The position numbers were made by a program, and so were the translations under genes. From assembly GCF_041053105.1 (NCBI RefSeq), contig NZ_CP163444.1, positions 2,790,001 through 2,854,000 on the forward strand: DNA of 64,000 bases, written 5' to 3'. Origin of the DNA: Streptomyces sp. R44. GTDB lineage: Bacteria > Actinomycetota > Actinomycetes > Streptomycetales > Streptomycetaceae. The notes below the pieces were generated by a model. That model did not search any database. It was not told the DNA's origin and saw nothing but the letters and a program-made list of their open reading frames with translations. Positions 17,060 to 26,448 of this stretch are shown here, piece by piece. Position 1 is the first letter of the stretch. Every line of letters begins with the position of its first letter.

Positions 17060-17073
17060 AGTTGTGCACAACT
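17060..17073. promoter_or_regulatory. OhrR operator palindrome
   Basis: AGTTGTGCACAACT, a perfect 14-bp palindrome in an AT-rich pocket between ohrR and ohr. The flanks TTA and AAA extend the symmetry. TACAAA at 17085-17090 downstream could belong to an ohr -10 element. Confidence 0.75.
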
Positions 17074-17137
17074 AAATCGTGCGCTACAAATAAGAGGTCA
17101 CCACTTCCCGGAACCCGGACAGGACGGAAGAACACCC

Positions 17138-17554
<417 letters not shown>

Positions 17555-17596
17555 TCCGGCGCGCGGATCAGCGCGTGGTTTTCTGTTGGTTCCCGT

Positions 17597-17630
17597 ACGC
17601 CCCCGGTGGTCATCGACCCACCGGGGGCGT
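17597..17630 (+). terminator. Terminator hairpin after ohr
   Basis: Perfect 13-bp inverted repeat (arms 17597-17609 and 17618-17630, ACGCCCCCGGTGG and complement) with an 8-base loop, followed by TCGGTTGTGAGTTTT. Confidence 0.85.
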
Positions 17631-17811
17631 TCGGTTGTGAGTTTTCACGTTCGGGCACGGGGGGTTCGTCTGCCGTACGACGGGCAGTCATGGGACGGCC
17701 GCCGGGCGGTGGTTCACGGGCGCTCTTCTGTGGGGCGCCCGTCGGCCGGTCCGCCCGGCCGTCGCACCCGCACCCCCACCGTCGTACTCACACCCGGAGG
17801 GCAACTCCCCC

Positions 17812-19866
17812 ATGGCCGACCTCAACCGCCGCCGGTTCCTTCAGCTGACCGGCGGCGCCGCCGCGTTCACGATGCTCTCGGAGAGCATCGCCCGCGCCGC
17901 CGCGATACCGGCGCAGGGCTCCACCGGCACGATCCAGGACATCGAGCACATCGTGGTCCTGATGCAGGAGAACCGTTCCTTCGACCACTATTTCGGGGCG
18001 ATGAAGGGCGTACGGGGCTTCGGCGACCCGCGCCCCGTGACCCTGCCCAGCGGGAAGTCGGTCTGGAACCAGTCGGACGGCAGCAAGGTCACGCTCCCCT
18101 TCCGGCCGACCAGCGACAAGCTGGGCATGGAGTACCTCCAGGGCCTCAACCACGACTGGGCGGGCGGCCAGAGCGCCTTCAACAAGGGCAGGTACGACAA
18201 CTGGATCCCGGCCAAGACCAAGGCCACGATGGCCCACCTCACCCGTGAGGACATCCCCTTCCACTACGCGCTCGCCGACGCCTTCACCATCTGCGACGCG
18301 TACCACTGTTCGTTCATCGGCGCGACCGACCCCAACCGCTACTACCTGTGGACCGGTTACGTCGGCAACGACGGCACGGGCGGCGGCCCCGTCCTGAACA
18401 ACGCCGAGGCGGGCTACGGCTGGACCACCTACCCCGAGCGCCTGGAGGCGTCGGGCGTCTCCTGGAAGATCTACCAGGACATCGGCGACGGCCTGAACGC
18501 CGCCGGCTCCTGGGGCTGGATCAGCGACGCCTTCCGCGGCAACTACGGCGACAACTCCCTGCTCTACTTCAACAACTACCGCAACGCCCAGCCCGGCAAC
18601 CCGCTGTACGACAAGGCCCGCACCGGCACGAACGCCAAGGCCGGCGAGGGCTTCTTCGACAAGCTCCGCGCCGACGTCCAGGCCGGCGCCCTCCCCCAGA
18701 TCTCCTGGATCGCCGCGCCCGAGGCCTTCTCCGAGCACGCCAACTGGCCGGCGAACTACGGCGCCTGGTACATCGCGCAGGTCCTGGACGCGCTGACCTC
18801 GAACCCGGACGTGTGGGCCCGTACGGCCCTGTTCATCACGTACGACGAGAACGACGGCTTCTTCGACCACGTGGTCCCGCCGTACGCCCCCGGCTCGGCG
18901 GCGCAGGGCCTCTCGACGGCCCCCACCGCCCTCGACCACTTCGGCGGCAAGACCGGCTACGTGGCCGGCCCCTACGGCCTGGGCCCCCGCGTCCCGATGA
19001 TCGTCGTCTCCCCCTGGTCCAAGGGCGGCTACACCTGCTCGGAGACCTTCGACCACACCTCGGTCATCCGCTTCATGGAGAGCCGCTTCGGGGTGCGCGA
19101 GCCCAACATCTCGCCCTGGCGCCGGGCGATCTGCGGCGACCTGACCTCGGCGTTCGACTTCACGCGCACGGACGCCCAGCCGGCCGCGCTCCCGCCGACG
19201 GCCGGCTACTACCCGCCGGACAAGAACCGTCACCCGGACTTCCTGGCCACGGCCCCGGCGGTCGGCACGATGCCGCGCCAGGAGCCGGGCGCCAAGCCCA
19301 CCCGCCCGCTGAAGTACGCCCCGTACGTGGACGGCGCGGCGGACGTGACGGCGGGCACCTACCGCCTCACCTTCAGCGGCGGTCCGGCGGCGGGCGCCCA
19401 GTTCTACGTGACCTCGGCGAACCGCACCGACGCCCCGTGGACGTACACGGCCGAGGCGAACAAGTCGATCGCGGACACCTGGAACACCAAGTACTCCAAG
19501 AGCCTCACCGACCTCACGGTCCACGGCCCCAACGGCTTCCTCCGCCGCTTCCGCTCCCCCGGCAAGACGGCGGTCCCCGAGGTGTCGGCCCGCCACAACG
19601 CGAGCACCGGCGCCCTCGACCTGACCTTCACGAACGCGGGCACCACCGCCACCGTGACCGTCACCGACGCCTACGGCGGCTCCCCCACGACCCTCTCGGT
19701 CGCCAAGGGCGCCACCGTCACCCACACCGTCGACGCCCCCGCCGCCCACCGCTGGTACGACGTCACCGTCACGTCCTCCGCGAGCGCGGACTACCTCCGC
19801 CGCCTCGCCGGCCACGTGGAGACGGGCGCGCCCGGCCAGTCGGACCCGGGCATCCTGACGTACTGA
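17812..19866 (+). CDS. Tat-exported phosphocholine-specific phospholipase C
   Basis: A 684-residue extracellular phosphoesterase of the non-haemolytic/haemolytic PLC family that releases phosphocholine from phosphatidylcholine or sphingomyelin. A twin-arginine signal is present (NRRRFLQLTGGAAAF). The metal-binding N-terminal motif VVLMQENRSFDHYFG is followed by TREDIPFHYALADAF, GATDPNRYYLW and YDENDGFFDHVVPP, all hallmarks of this family. The last 150 or so residues form the two C-terminal DUF756-like domains. ATG start with GGAGGGC upstream. It converges with the pst-type operon across a strong terminator. A single GTTCACG heptamer lies about 100 bp upstream, too little to claim PhoP control, though phosphate limitation would be the natural inducer. 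Confidence 0.93.
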   Translation: MADLNRRRFLQLTGGAAAFTMLSESIARAAAIPAQGSTGTIQDIEHIVVLMQENRSFDHYFGAMKGVRGFGDPRPVTLPSGKSVWNQSDGSKVTLPFRPTSDKLGMEYLQGLNHDWAGGQSAFNKGRYDNWIPAKTKATMAHLTREDIPFHYALADAFTICDAYHCSFIGATDPNRYYLWTGYVGNDGTGGGPVLNNAEAGYGWTTYPERLEASGVSWKIYQDIGDGLNAAGSWGWISDAFRGNYGDNSLLYFNNYRNAQPGNPLYDKARTGTNAKAGEGFFDKLRADVQAGALPQISWIAAPEAFSEHANWPANYGAWYIAQVLDALTSNPDVWARTALFITYDENDGFFDHVVPPYAPGSAAQGLSTAPTALDHFGGKTGYVAGPYGLGPRVPMIVVSPWSKGGYTCSETFDHTSVIRFMESRFGVREPNISPWRRAICGDLTSAFDFTRTDAQPAALPPTAGYYPPDKNRHPDFLATAPAVGTMPRQEPGAKPTRPLKYAPYVDGAADVTAGTYRLTFSGGPAAGAQFYVTSANRTDAPWTYTAEANKSIADTWNTKYSKSLTDLTVHGPNGFLRRFRSPGKTAVPEVSARHNASTGALDLTFTNAGTTATVTVTDAYGGSPTTLSVAKGATVTHTVDAPAAHRWYDVTVTSSASADYLRRLAGHVETGAPGQSDPGILTY

Positions 19867-19873
19867 GTCCCTC

Positions 19874-19918
19874 GACGAGGGCCCGTACCCACCTCCCCGG
19901 TGCGTACGGGCCCTCGTC
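19874..19918. terminator. Bidirectional terminator between phospholipase C and pstB
   Basis: Perfect 15-bp inverted repeat (arms 19874-19888 and 19904-19918, GACGAGGGCCCGTAC and complement) with a 15-base loop. It sits in the 68-bp gap between the convergent genes. Confidence 0.85.
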
Positions 19919-19934
19919 CGCTCCCGGCCGTCCG

Positions 19935-20711
19935 TCAGCCGAAGCGGCCCTCCACGTAGTCCGCGGTGCGCTGGTCACGGGGGCTGGAGAACATGGCGTC
20001 CGTGGGGCCGTACTCGACGATCACGCCCGGGGTCGCCTGCTCGGCGAGGAAGAAGGCGCACTGGTCGGAGACCCGGGCCGCCTGCTGCATGTTGTGGGTG
20101 ACGATCACGATCGTCACCTCGTCCGCGAGCTCCCGGACGGTCTCCTCGATACGCCGTGTCGAGGTGGGGTCGAGCGCCGAACACGGCTCGTCCATCAGCA
20201 GGATGCGCGGCCGGACCGCAAGGGACCGGGCGATGCACAGGCGCTGCTGCTGGCCGCCGGAGAGCGCGCCGCCCGGCTGGCGCAGCCGGTCACGGACCTC
20301 CTTCCACAGGCCGGCCCGGGTCAGGCACTCCTCCACCAGGCCGTCCCGGTCGGGTCCGGAGACCCGGGTGCCGGTCAGCTTCAGGCCGGCGGTGACGTTG
20401 TCGTACACCGACATGGCGGGGAACGGGTTCGGCTTCTGGAAGACCATGCCGATGTTGCGGCGGGCCTCGGTGAGACGGCGCCCGCGCGCGTAGATGTCGT
20501 CGCCGTCCAGGAGCACCTCGCCGGCGAGTTCGGCGCCCGGGATCAGCTCGTGCATCCGGTTCAGGATGCGCAGGAACGTCGACTTGCCGCAGCCGGAGGG
20601 CCCGATCAGCGCGGTGACCCGGCCGGCCGGCATGGTCAGCGAGACCCGGTTGAGGACCTTGCGGGGCCCGAACCAGGCGGAGAGGGAACGTGCGTCCAGG
20701 TGGGAAGCCAC
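19935..20711 (-). CDS. pstB: Phosphate ABC transporter ATP-binding protein PstB
   Basis: A 258-residue nucleotide-binding subunit that would power PstC-PstA. Walker A is GPSGCGKST at residues 37-45, the PstB-type Q-loop reads VFQKPNPFP, the signature LSGGQQQR lies at 150-157, Walker B is RILLMDEP at 169-176, and the H-loop is IVTHNMQQA. The overall sequence is clearly PstB rather than another importer ATPase. The GTG at 20711 has AAGGAC upstream. It is the last gene of the leftward operon, nine bases after the sortase-like gene. Being separated from pstA by six surface-protein genes is unusual, since pstB normally follows pstA directly. Confidence 0.9.
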   Translation of the reverse strand: MASHLDARSLSAWFGPRKVLNRVSLTMPAGRVTALIGPSGCGKSTFLRILNRMHELIPGAELAGEVLLDGDDIYARGRRLTEARRNIGMVFQKPNPFPAMSVYDNVTAGLKLTGTRVSGPDRDGLVEECLTRAGLWKEVRDRLRQPGGALSGGQQQRLCIARSLAVRPRILLMDEPCSALDPTSTRRIEETVRELADEVTIVIVTHNMQQAARVSDQCAFFLAEQATPGVIVEYGPTDAMFSSPRDQRTADYVEGRFG

Positions 20712-20719
20712 GACTGTCC

Positions 20720-21643
20720 TTACAGGAGGTTGGGAAGGAGGAACGCCATCCGGTCGCCGACCGTGAGCCCGAACGCGAGCAGGACGGGGAAGCCGACCAG
20801 CCACACATGGGCCCGGGGCACCCGCGACCTCGCCCAGACGAGACCGGCGGCGGCGAGCAGCAGGGCGTGCGACCACAGGACCAGCGGCAGCCAGGACGAC
20901 GGCTGTCCCGCGAGCGGGAGTTCGTCGGCCGGGACGCGCTCGAAGCGGAAGGCGGGGACGACGCCGGGCTGCGGCGGGGTGATCAGGTCCGCGTCGACCT
21001 GGAGGACCCCGTCCGGCCGGTACGGGGAGCCGGTCGCGGTCATCAGGGTGAGCCGGCCCGTCCCGGCCCGGAGGGCGGGCGGCTTCGGGTCGCCCGCGCG
21101 CCGGACGCCGCGCACCCGGTAGCTGTGCTCGCCCTGGCCGGTGGTGACCTTGATGGTCTCGCCGGGCTGCAGGCTCGCGAGGTGCCGGAACGGTCCGCCG
21201 TAGCCCGCCCGGCGGCCCATGACGATGCTGAGGCCCGCCTGCCCGGGCAGCACGGTGTCGCGGCGGTGCCCCGGTCCCGAGGCCAGCACCTCCGCGGAAC
21301 TGCCCTCGCGGATCACCTCCTTGACCCCGAGCTGGGGGATCGAGAGGAGGGCGATGGGCGTGCCGGGTTCGGTGGAGGCGCCGATCGGCGTGGTGGCGTT
21401 GGCCAGGGTCGAGCGGACGTCCGCGTAGCCGACGCGGCGGTCCCGCTCGTGGCGGAGGTGGCCGAGCGGGCCGACCTCGGCGACGAAGCCGAGGAGCAGC
21501 GCGCCGAGGATCGTCAGGATGCCGCCGACGGCCCACAGCGGGCTGTTGCGGGGCGCGCGGCCGGCCGGGACCGGGGAGGCGCCGGGCCTCCCCGGCCCGG
21601 CGGGGGCGGGACGCACGTCCACCAGGGTGGGGGTGGCTGTCAT
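20720..21643 (-). CDS. Class E sortase-like membrane protein lacking catalytic Cys and His
   Basis: A 307-residue membrane protein with one N-terminal transmembrane segment (about 40-60), a sortase-fold domain, and two C-terminal transmembrane segments. The fold is recognisable from [48 protein letters not shown] and [10 protein letters not shown]. Where active class E sortases have GHRTTYG, this protein has GRRAGYG, and where they have the TLTTC motif it has TLMTA. The catalytic His and Cys thus appear replaced by Arg and Ala. The ATG at 21643 is preceded by GGAG. It lies 17 bp after the LAXTG-bearing gene and nine before pstB. It may be a non-catalytic scaffold or substrate-binding pseudo-sortase; I cannot tell which. 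Confidence 0.75.
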   Translation of the reverse strand: MTATPTLVDVRPAPAGPGRPGASPVPAGRAPRNSPLWAVGGILTILGALLLGFVAEVGPLGHLRHERDRRVGYADVRSTLANATTPIGASTEPGTPIALLSIPQLGVKEVIREGSSAEVLASGPGHRRDTVLPGQAGLSIVMGRRAGYGGPFRHLASLQPGETIKVTTGQGEHSYRVRGVRRAGDPKPPALRAGTGRLTLMTATGSPYRPDGVLQVDADLITPPQPGVVPAFRFERVPADELPLAGQPSSWLPLVLWSHALLLAAAGLVWARSRVPRAHVWLVGFPVLLAFGLTVGDRMAFLLPNLL

Positions 21644-21660
21644 CGCGTGTGCTCCGTACG

Positions 21661-23700
21661 TCAGTGGGGGCCGAAGGTGATCAGTCCGCGGCGGCGCGCC
21701 CACCGGACGGCGAGGGCGCCGGCGGCGAGCAGGGCGGCGCTGAGCAGCCCGAGGAGGAGGGGGTCGGTGCCGGTGTGCGCGAGCCCGCCACCGCCATGGC
21801 CGCCGTTGCCGCCGTTGCCGTCGCCGGTGCCGCCGGATCCGGAGCCCGAGGCGTCGCCGGTGCCGCCGCCTGCCGTGGAGGGGCCGGTGGCCGAGGCCCT
21901 CGGCGGGATGCTGGTGGAGATGCCGACGCTGTCACCGCCGGTGGCGGTCGCGGTCGGCGAGGGCGAGGCGGTGCCCGTCGGGGTGGCGGTCCCGGTGGCC
22001 GTGGCCGTCGCCGTCGCGGTGGGGGTCGGGGTGGCGGTCTCCGTCGCGGTCTCCGTCGCCGTGGGGGTCGGGGTGGCGGTGCCCGTCGGCGTACCCGTGG
22101 GGGTGCCCGTGGGGTTCGGGCCGGCCGGATCGGTGTCCTGGTAGGCCGTGTCCGACGTGAACCACAGGGAGCCGGTGAACTCCCCGTAGGTCTCGCTGCC
22201 GAAGGCCTTGCGGCAGATGACCGTCAGGTCGTACCGGCCCTCCAGGGTGGTGAACCCGGCCTCGTTGGCGTAGTCCCTCATGGTCATGGTCAGCGGGACG
22301 ACGAAGCCGGTGCCGGCGGGGTCGTGGGGGTAGGTGGTGAGGGGCGCGTTGCCGACCACGTTCTTGCCCTCGGCGGGGAAGCCCCGGCCGGTCACCTTCA
22401 CGAGGACGTTGGTGGCGGGCGCCGGGCAGGGGCCCGAGGTGGTCAGGGAGATGCTGGTCTCGTCGGTTCCCCGGCCCGGGGTCACGGCGGCGGCGCCCAG
22501 GGGGGCGGCCGTGGCCGTGGGCACCGTGAGGACGCCGACACCGGCGAGGGCCGTCGCCGCGGCGAGGGCGGCACCGGCCGCTGCCCGCCGGGGGAGGCGT
22601 GTGAACTGCACGAGGAGCTCCTTGTACGGGGTCTCGGGGTCGTTCTTCGGATGCGGGTCCGCCCCGGCGGCCGCCGTGCCCCCTCCCTCGCCCCGGCCGG
22701 TGCTCCGGTCTCGGCGCCGTCGGCGCCACAGGACGCCCGCGACGAGCAGGAGCAGCAGGGCGAGCGCCGTCCACGGCACGGTCCACAGCGGGACCGAGCG
22801 GGTCAGCGAGGGGAGCCGGGGGTCGACGCCGTCCCGGGTCGCGACCGGCTGGACGGAGACGACGGCCGAGGCGCGCAGCAGCGGCGTCACCTCTGCGGCC
22901 TCGGCGGTGACGGTGAGGGCGCTGCCGGGGAGCACTTCGCCGAGGTCACGGGCGCCTTCGGCGATGACCGAGGAGCCGAACACGCCGTTGACGCGGACGG
23001 CCTGGCGGGCGCCGAGGCGGACGTTGCCGGTGTTGCGCAGGGTGTACGTGACCGTGGCCGAGCCGGCGGAGAAGGGGTTGAGGGTCCCGTGGTACTCGGC
23101 GCGGACGTTCTCCACGGTGAGCTCCGGTTTGATCGTGCCCGCCACCCGCAGGTAGACGCGGGCGCCGACCCGCTGGTCGAGCCGGACCCGGTTGCCCCGG
23201 GTGTCCTTGCCGGTGCCGGAGAGCGAGGCGACGATGCCGCCGGTGTGGTCGCCGGGGGTGACCCGGCGGGGCACGGTGAGGGTGAAGGGGACGATGACGT
23301 TGCCCTTGGGCGGCACCGTGACCTTGTTCTTCGCGAGCGTGATCCAGCTGCCGGCGTCGGTCGGCTTCCGGCCTGCGGGGAGGAGGTCGAAGCCGCCGTC
23401 CGTGGTGTTGACGGCGTCGCTCGCGTAGACGGCGAGCGTGAGCGGCTCGGAGCCGTAGTTCCACAGGGCGATCTGGTCGCGGATGCCGGCGCCGCCGGTG
23501 ACCCCGTACGAGAAGTGGGGCCGCTGGTCGGGCTTCTTCGGGCCGGCGGGCTGGACGCCGAAGACGGCCTTTCCGTCGTTCTTCCCGCTGTCGGCGGGAG
23601 CGGCGGCCGTGGCGTGCGGGGTTCCGGCGAGGGCGAGCAGGAGGACGAGCAGCGCCGTGCGGAGGGCGCCGGTCCGGTGGGCGGGGCGGGGTGTGGTCAT
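21661..23700 (-). CDS. DUF916-like (WxL-interacting) protein fused to an LAXTG-anchored surface protein
   Basis: A continuous 679-residue frame with two halves. Residues 1-33 are a signal peptide and about 45-310 a DUF916-like immunoglobulin-fold region ([20 protein letters not shown], then [14 protein letters not shown] and [15 protein letters not shown]). A transmembrane helix ([17 protein letters not shown]) and RRRRRDR cytoplasmic stop follow. About 30 residues later a second signal-like hydrophobic stretch begins, then a domain of about 120 residues homologous to the next gene's N-terminal domain, a Thr/Pro stalk, and LAHTG plus hydrophobic tail plus Arg cluster. A Shine-Dalgarno sequence (AAGGAG at 22618-22623) and GTG at 22611 lie exactly in front of the second signal. 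The second half may therefore also be made as a separate 316-residue secreted protein. Confidence 0.75.
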   Translation of the reverse strand: MTTPRPAHRTGALRTALLVLLLALAGTPHATAAAPADSGKNDGKAVFGVQPAGPKKPDQRPHFSYGVTGGAGIRDQIALWNYGSEPLTLAVYASDAVNTTDGGFDLLPAGRKPTDAGSWITLAKNKVTVPPKGNVIVPFTLTVPRRVTPGDHTGGIVASLSGTGKDTRGNRVRLDQRVGARVYLRVAGTIKPELTVENVRAEYHGTLNPFSAGSATVTYTLRNTGNVRLGARQAVRVNGVFGSSVIAEGARDLGEVLPGSALTVTAEAAEVTPLLRASAVVSVQPVATRDGVDPRLPSLTRSVPLWTVPWTALALLLLLVAGVLWRRRRRDRSTGRGEGGGTAAAGADPHPKNDPETPYKELLVQFTRLPRRAAAGAALAAATALAGVGVLTVPTATAAPLGAAAVTPGRGTDETSISLTTSGPCPAPATNVLVKVTGRGFPAEGKNVVGNAPLTTYPHDPAGTGFVVPLTMTMRDYANEAGFTTLEGRYDLTVICRKAFGSETYGEFTGSLWFTSDTAYQDTDPAGPNPTGTPTGTPTGTATPTPTATETATETATPTPTATATATATGTATPTGTASPSPTATATGGDSVGISTSIPPRASATGPSTAGGGTGDASGSGSGGTGDGNGGNGGHGGGGLAHTGTDPLLLGLLSAALLAAGALAVRWARRRGLITFGPH
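21940..22125 (-). repeat. Thr/Pro-rich tandem repeat (cell-wall stalk)
   Basis: Degenerate short repeats of GTGGGGGTCGGGGTGGCGGT-like units on the plus strand, encoding TPTGTPTG and TATETATE runs just before the LAHTG anchor. Low-complexity coding repeat, probably spanning the peptidoglycan and prone to length change. Confidence 0.7.
22618..22623 (-). promoter_or_regulatory. Internal ribosome-binding site inside the DUF916 fusion
   Basis: AAGGAG on the minus strand, six bases before an in-frame GTG (22611-22609). That codon starts a typical signal peptide ([17 protein letters not shown]...), so it could direct separate translation of the LAXTG half. Perfect match and spacing, yet no stop codon separates the upstream frame. 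Confidence 0.55.
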
Positions 23701-23769
23701 GGTGGGTCTCCAGGGGTCAGGGGCGGGGCGGGGCCGCGGCGCGGCTCCGCCCCGGAGCTCACGCCTGGA

Positions 23770-25344
23770 TCAGATGGCGGTGAGGGTGAGGGTGGTGGTG
23801 TACGTGCCGGCCTGGGTGGAGGTCGGGACGTTGAGGGCCAGGTCGGCACCGATGTGCGCGGTGCCGAGCCCGGTGCCGTGGGCGAGGGTGCGCGCGCCCT
23901 TCAGGCCCGCGGTGCCGGTGTCTCCGGGGGCCGCGCCGGAGGCGGCCGGGACGGCGGAACCGGGGGTGACGGTCTGCGCGGGCGCCTTGTCGACGACCTT
24001 CGGGGACCAGCCGAGGTTCTGGCCGTTGATGGTGTGGGTGGCGCCGTCGGTGAAGTCGGCGACCTGGCCGCTGACGGTCCAGCCGGGGTTGCCCGCGCGG
24101 GTGTCGGTCAGGGTCACCGGGCTGAGGGCGCCGGCCGTGGTGAGCAGGTCGCCGTCGTTGTTCAGGACCGGCGAGGCCAGGGTGACCTGCGGGTTGGCGA
24201 CGCTGATGACGAGGGCGCCGGCGTTGACGGTGGTGGTGATGGTCTCCGAGGAGGTGACTCCGGTGAACGCGCCGATCGTGTACGGGATGGCGGCGGAGTC
24301 CGAGCCGGTGTACCGGGCCGGGTCGGCCGGGACGAAGACGGCGGTGAAGGAGTGCGGGCCGGCCGGCAGGCTGGAGGTGGTCAGGACGGCGGTGCCGTTG
24401 CTGACCGGGACCGTGCCGAGCGGGGTGGTGGTGCCGCCGACGGTGTCGGTGAACCGGAGGGAGCCCGCGGCGCCGGCCGGGGAGACCGTGCCGGTCAGGG
24501 AGACCGGGCTGTACTGCGGGGTGCTCGCCGCCGGGGAGACCGCGAGGGCGGTGGTGGTCTGGGTGGCCGCGGCCGGCTTGACCTCGTGGGAGACGGGCGA
24601 CGAGGTGGAGCCGTTGTACGAGGCGTTGGACGGGGTGAACACGGCGGTGAGCGCGTGCGTGCCGGCCGTCAGGTTGCTCGTGGTGAGGGTCGCGGTGCCG
24701 CCGTTGACGGTGACCGGGGTGCCGAGGTCGGCGGAGCCGTCCTTGAACTGCACGGAGCCGGCGGCGCCGGAGGGGCTGACCATGGCGGCCAGGGTGACCG
24801 CGGTGCCGACCTGGGCCGGGCCGGCCGGGGTGACCGCGAGCGAGGTGGTGGTGTCCGTCTTCACCGCCGGGTCGTTCGCCTGGTACGTGGTGTTCGACGT
24901 GAACCAGACGGCGCCGGTGAAGTCACCGAGGCTGGTGCCGTTGAACGCGGTGCGGCAGATGACGGTGAAGGCGTACTTGCCCTGGAGGGTGGTGAAGCCC
25001 GCCTGGGAGGCGTAGTCGCGCATGGTGGACGTCAGCGGGATGACCATGCCGCCGTTGCCCGCCGTGGGGTACGTGGTGATGGGCGAGTTGCCGACGACGT
25101 TGAGGCCGCCGGCCGGGAAGCCGGAACCCTCCACCTTCACCAGCACGTTGGTGGCGTTGGCCGGGCAGGCGCCGGAGGTGGTGAACGACATGCCGCTGGT
25201 GTCCGCACCGGTGGCGGGGGTGATCTCGAGGGTGCCGATGGGCGCGGCGTAGGCGGCGCCCGCGGTGGCCAGGCCCGCCGTGAAGGCGGTGGTGACGGCC
25301 GCGACACCCAGGGCGAGGGCCCGGAGGACTCTGTTCTTCAGCAC
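23770..25344 (-). CDS. Secreted Ig-like repeat protein with WxL-like C-terminal domain
   Basis: A 524-residue exported protein. A signal peptide (to about residue 34) is followed by a domain of about 120 residues with two conserved Cys pairs ([15 protein letters not shown], then MRDYASQAGFTTLQGKY and VICRTAF). This domain is clearly homologous to the LAXTG half of the neighbouring fusion. Two Big_3-type Ig repeats come next (starting TTSLAVTPAGPAQVG and TTALAVSPAASTPQ). The last 170 residues (GWTVSGQVADFTDG, then NLGWSPKVV, ending AGTYTTTLTLTA) resemble WxL cell-wall-binding domains. GTG start with AGGAG upstream. It lies between a substrate-binding protein and the DUF916-like protein, the usual partner of WxL proteins. 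The WxL label is by pattern, not by search. Confidence 0.72.
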   Translation of the reverse strand: MLKNRVLRALALGVAAVTTAFTAGLATAGAAYAAPIGTLEITPATGADTSGMSFTTSGACPANATNVLVKVEGSGFPAGGLNVVGNSPITTYPTAGNGGMVIPLTSTMRDYASQAGFTTLQGKYAFTVICRTAFNGTSLGDFTGAVWFTSNTTYQANDPAVKTDTTTSLAVTPAGPAQVGTAVTLAAMVSPSGAAGSVQFKDGSADLGTPVTVNGGTATLTTSNLTAGTHALTAVFTPSNASYNGSTSSPVSHEVKPAAATQTTTALAVSPAASTPQYSPVSLTGTVSPAGAAGSLRFTDTVGGTTTPLGTVPVSNGTAVLTTSSLPAGPHSFTAVFVPADPARYTGSDSAAIPYTIGAFTGVTSSETITTTVNAGALVISVANPQVTLASPVLNNDGDLLTTAGALSPVTLTDTRAGNPGWTVSGQVADFTDGATHTINGQNLGWSPKVVDKAPAQTVTPGSAVPAASGAAPGDTGTAGLKGARTLAHGTGLGTAHIGADLALNVPTSTQAGTYTTTLTLTAI

Positions 25345-25357
25345 GCGAAGCTCCTGA

Positions 25358-26353
25358 TCAGGGGGTCTGCTTGGTGGTGTCGCCGCAGTTCGGGTTGGTG
25401 GCGAAGCCGTAGGTGTTGATCACGGCGGCCTGCTTGCAGATGCCGGAGTTCGGGCCGACGAAGACGTCGCTCCACGGCGAGGTGCCGACCTTGCTGGTCG
25501 GGATGACGTTGTAGACATCCCGCTTCACGCCGAAGCCGCTGTTGAGGACCGTCGGGGACAGGCCGTCGATGGTGCCGAGGATGGCGCGGCCGCGCAGGTC
25601 GGCGATGGTCTGCGAGGACTGTGCCTGGTACTGCGCGATGGAGAACGGCACGATCGACTTGTCGTCGAGGACGCGGCCGTCGTGCTCCTGGACCGGGGCG
25701 GTGCCCTTCTTGTCCTTGACGCAGGGGTAGATGCCGGCGACGACGTCCGCCTCGGTGATGCCCATCTGCGACTGCCAGAAGGAGCGCGTGCCGGAACCGG
25801 CCTGCGGCAGGTAGACCGTCACGTCGTAGTTCGGCCCGGTGCCCACGTAGTTCGGGTCGCAGTGATAGATGGCCTTGAGGTCGGCGAGGGTCAGCTTGCG
25901 CGGGATCGAGGAGCCCGGGGTGATGGCGTAGCTGACCGCGTCGACCGCGAACGGCACGTAGGTGAGACCGGGGCTGGCGGCGCCCAGGTTCAGGGAGGAG
26001 GAGCGGGAGAAGTCGAGGCACCCGTTCCCGGCCTGGAGCGAGTTGAGGAGGGCGGCGCGGCCGGCGCCGGAGCCGTTGGGACGGGCGAGGGTGCAGTTGG
26101 GGTCGGTCGCCGGGTTCTTCGTGGTGATGCTCGCGGACCCCGTGGCGTCGTAGGAGCCGATGACCTTCTGTCCGTTCACCGTGACGACGTCGGCGAGGCC
26201 GTTCATGACGTCCTGGGTGGTGTCGGAGCCGACGCCGGAGAGCTGGCGGTACTGCGGGGGGCCGGCCGGGTCGGCGGTGGCGAGGCCGCCGCCGACGGTG
26301 ACGACCGCGAGCGCCGCGACGGCGAACGCGAGGCCGGTCTTCTTCTTGTTCAC
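25358..26353 (-). CDS. PstS-like secreted substrate-binding protein (small)
   Basis: A 331-residue periplasmic-binding-protein-like domain with a plain Sec signal (MNKKKTGLAFAVAALAVV) and no lipobox. PstS-type motifs include LSGVGSDTTQDVMNGLAD near the N-terminus (the GxGS/T ligand loop), GSYDATGSASI, FSRSSS, and LPQAGSGTRSFWQSQMG, which matches the RxDGSGT-like phosphate loop. It would bind an oxyanion or related ligand outside the cell. With no lipid or membrane anchor it is probably released or held by partner surface proteins. GTG start with AGGAGAAC upstream. Its stop is 13 bp before the Ig/WxL gene. One of three binding-protein-like genes in the operon. Confidence 0.8.
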   Translation of the reverse strand: MNKKKTGLAFAVAALAVVTVGGGLATADPAGPPQYRQLSGVGSDTTQDVMNGLADVVTVNGQKVIGSYDATGSASITTKNPATDPNCTLARPNGSGAGRAALLNSLQAGNGCLDFSRSSSLNLGAASPGLTYVPFAVDAVSYAITPGSSIPRKLTLADLKAIYHCDPNYVGTGPNYDVTVYLPQAGSGTRSFWQSQMGITEADVVAGIYPCVKDKKGTAPVQEHDGRVLDDKSIVPFSIAQYQAQSSQTIADLRGRAILGTIDGLSPTVLNSGFGVKRDVYNVIPTSKVGTSPWSDVFVGPNSGICKQAAVINTYGFATNPNCGDTTKQTP

Positions 26354-26448
26354 TGGGGGTTCTCCTCAGCTAGGCTGCGCTCCGGGTGGTGTCCGGGGCG
26401 CGTGTGCAGGACTTCCGTTGGCGCGGACGAATCAGACGTTCTCGGACA

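Noticed and set aside
17640..17811. PHO box upstream of phospholipase C
   Set aside because: Only one good unit (GTTCACG near 17712) and no 11-nt partner of quality.
21940..22125. Short repeats considered as a CRISPR array
   Set aside because: Units are contiguous, degenerate and encode Thr/Pro. There are no spacers and no cas genes.
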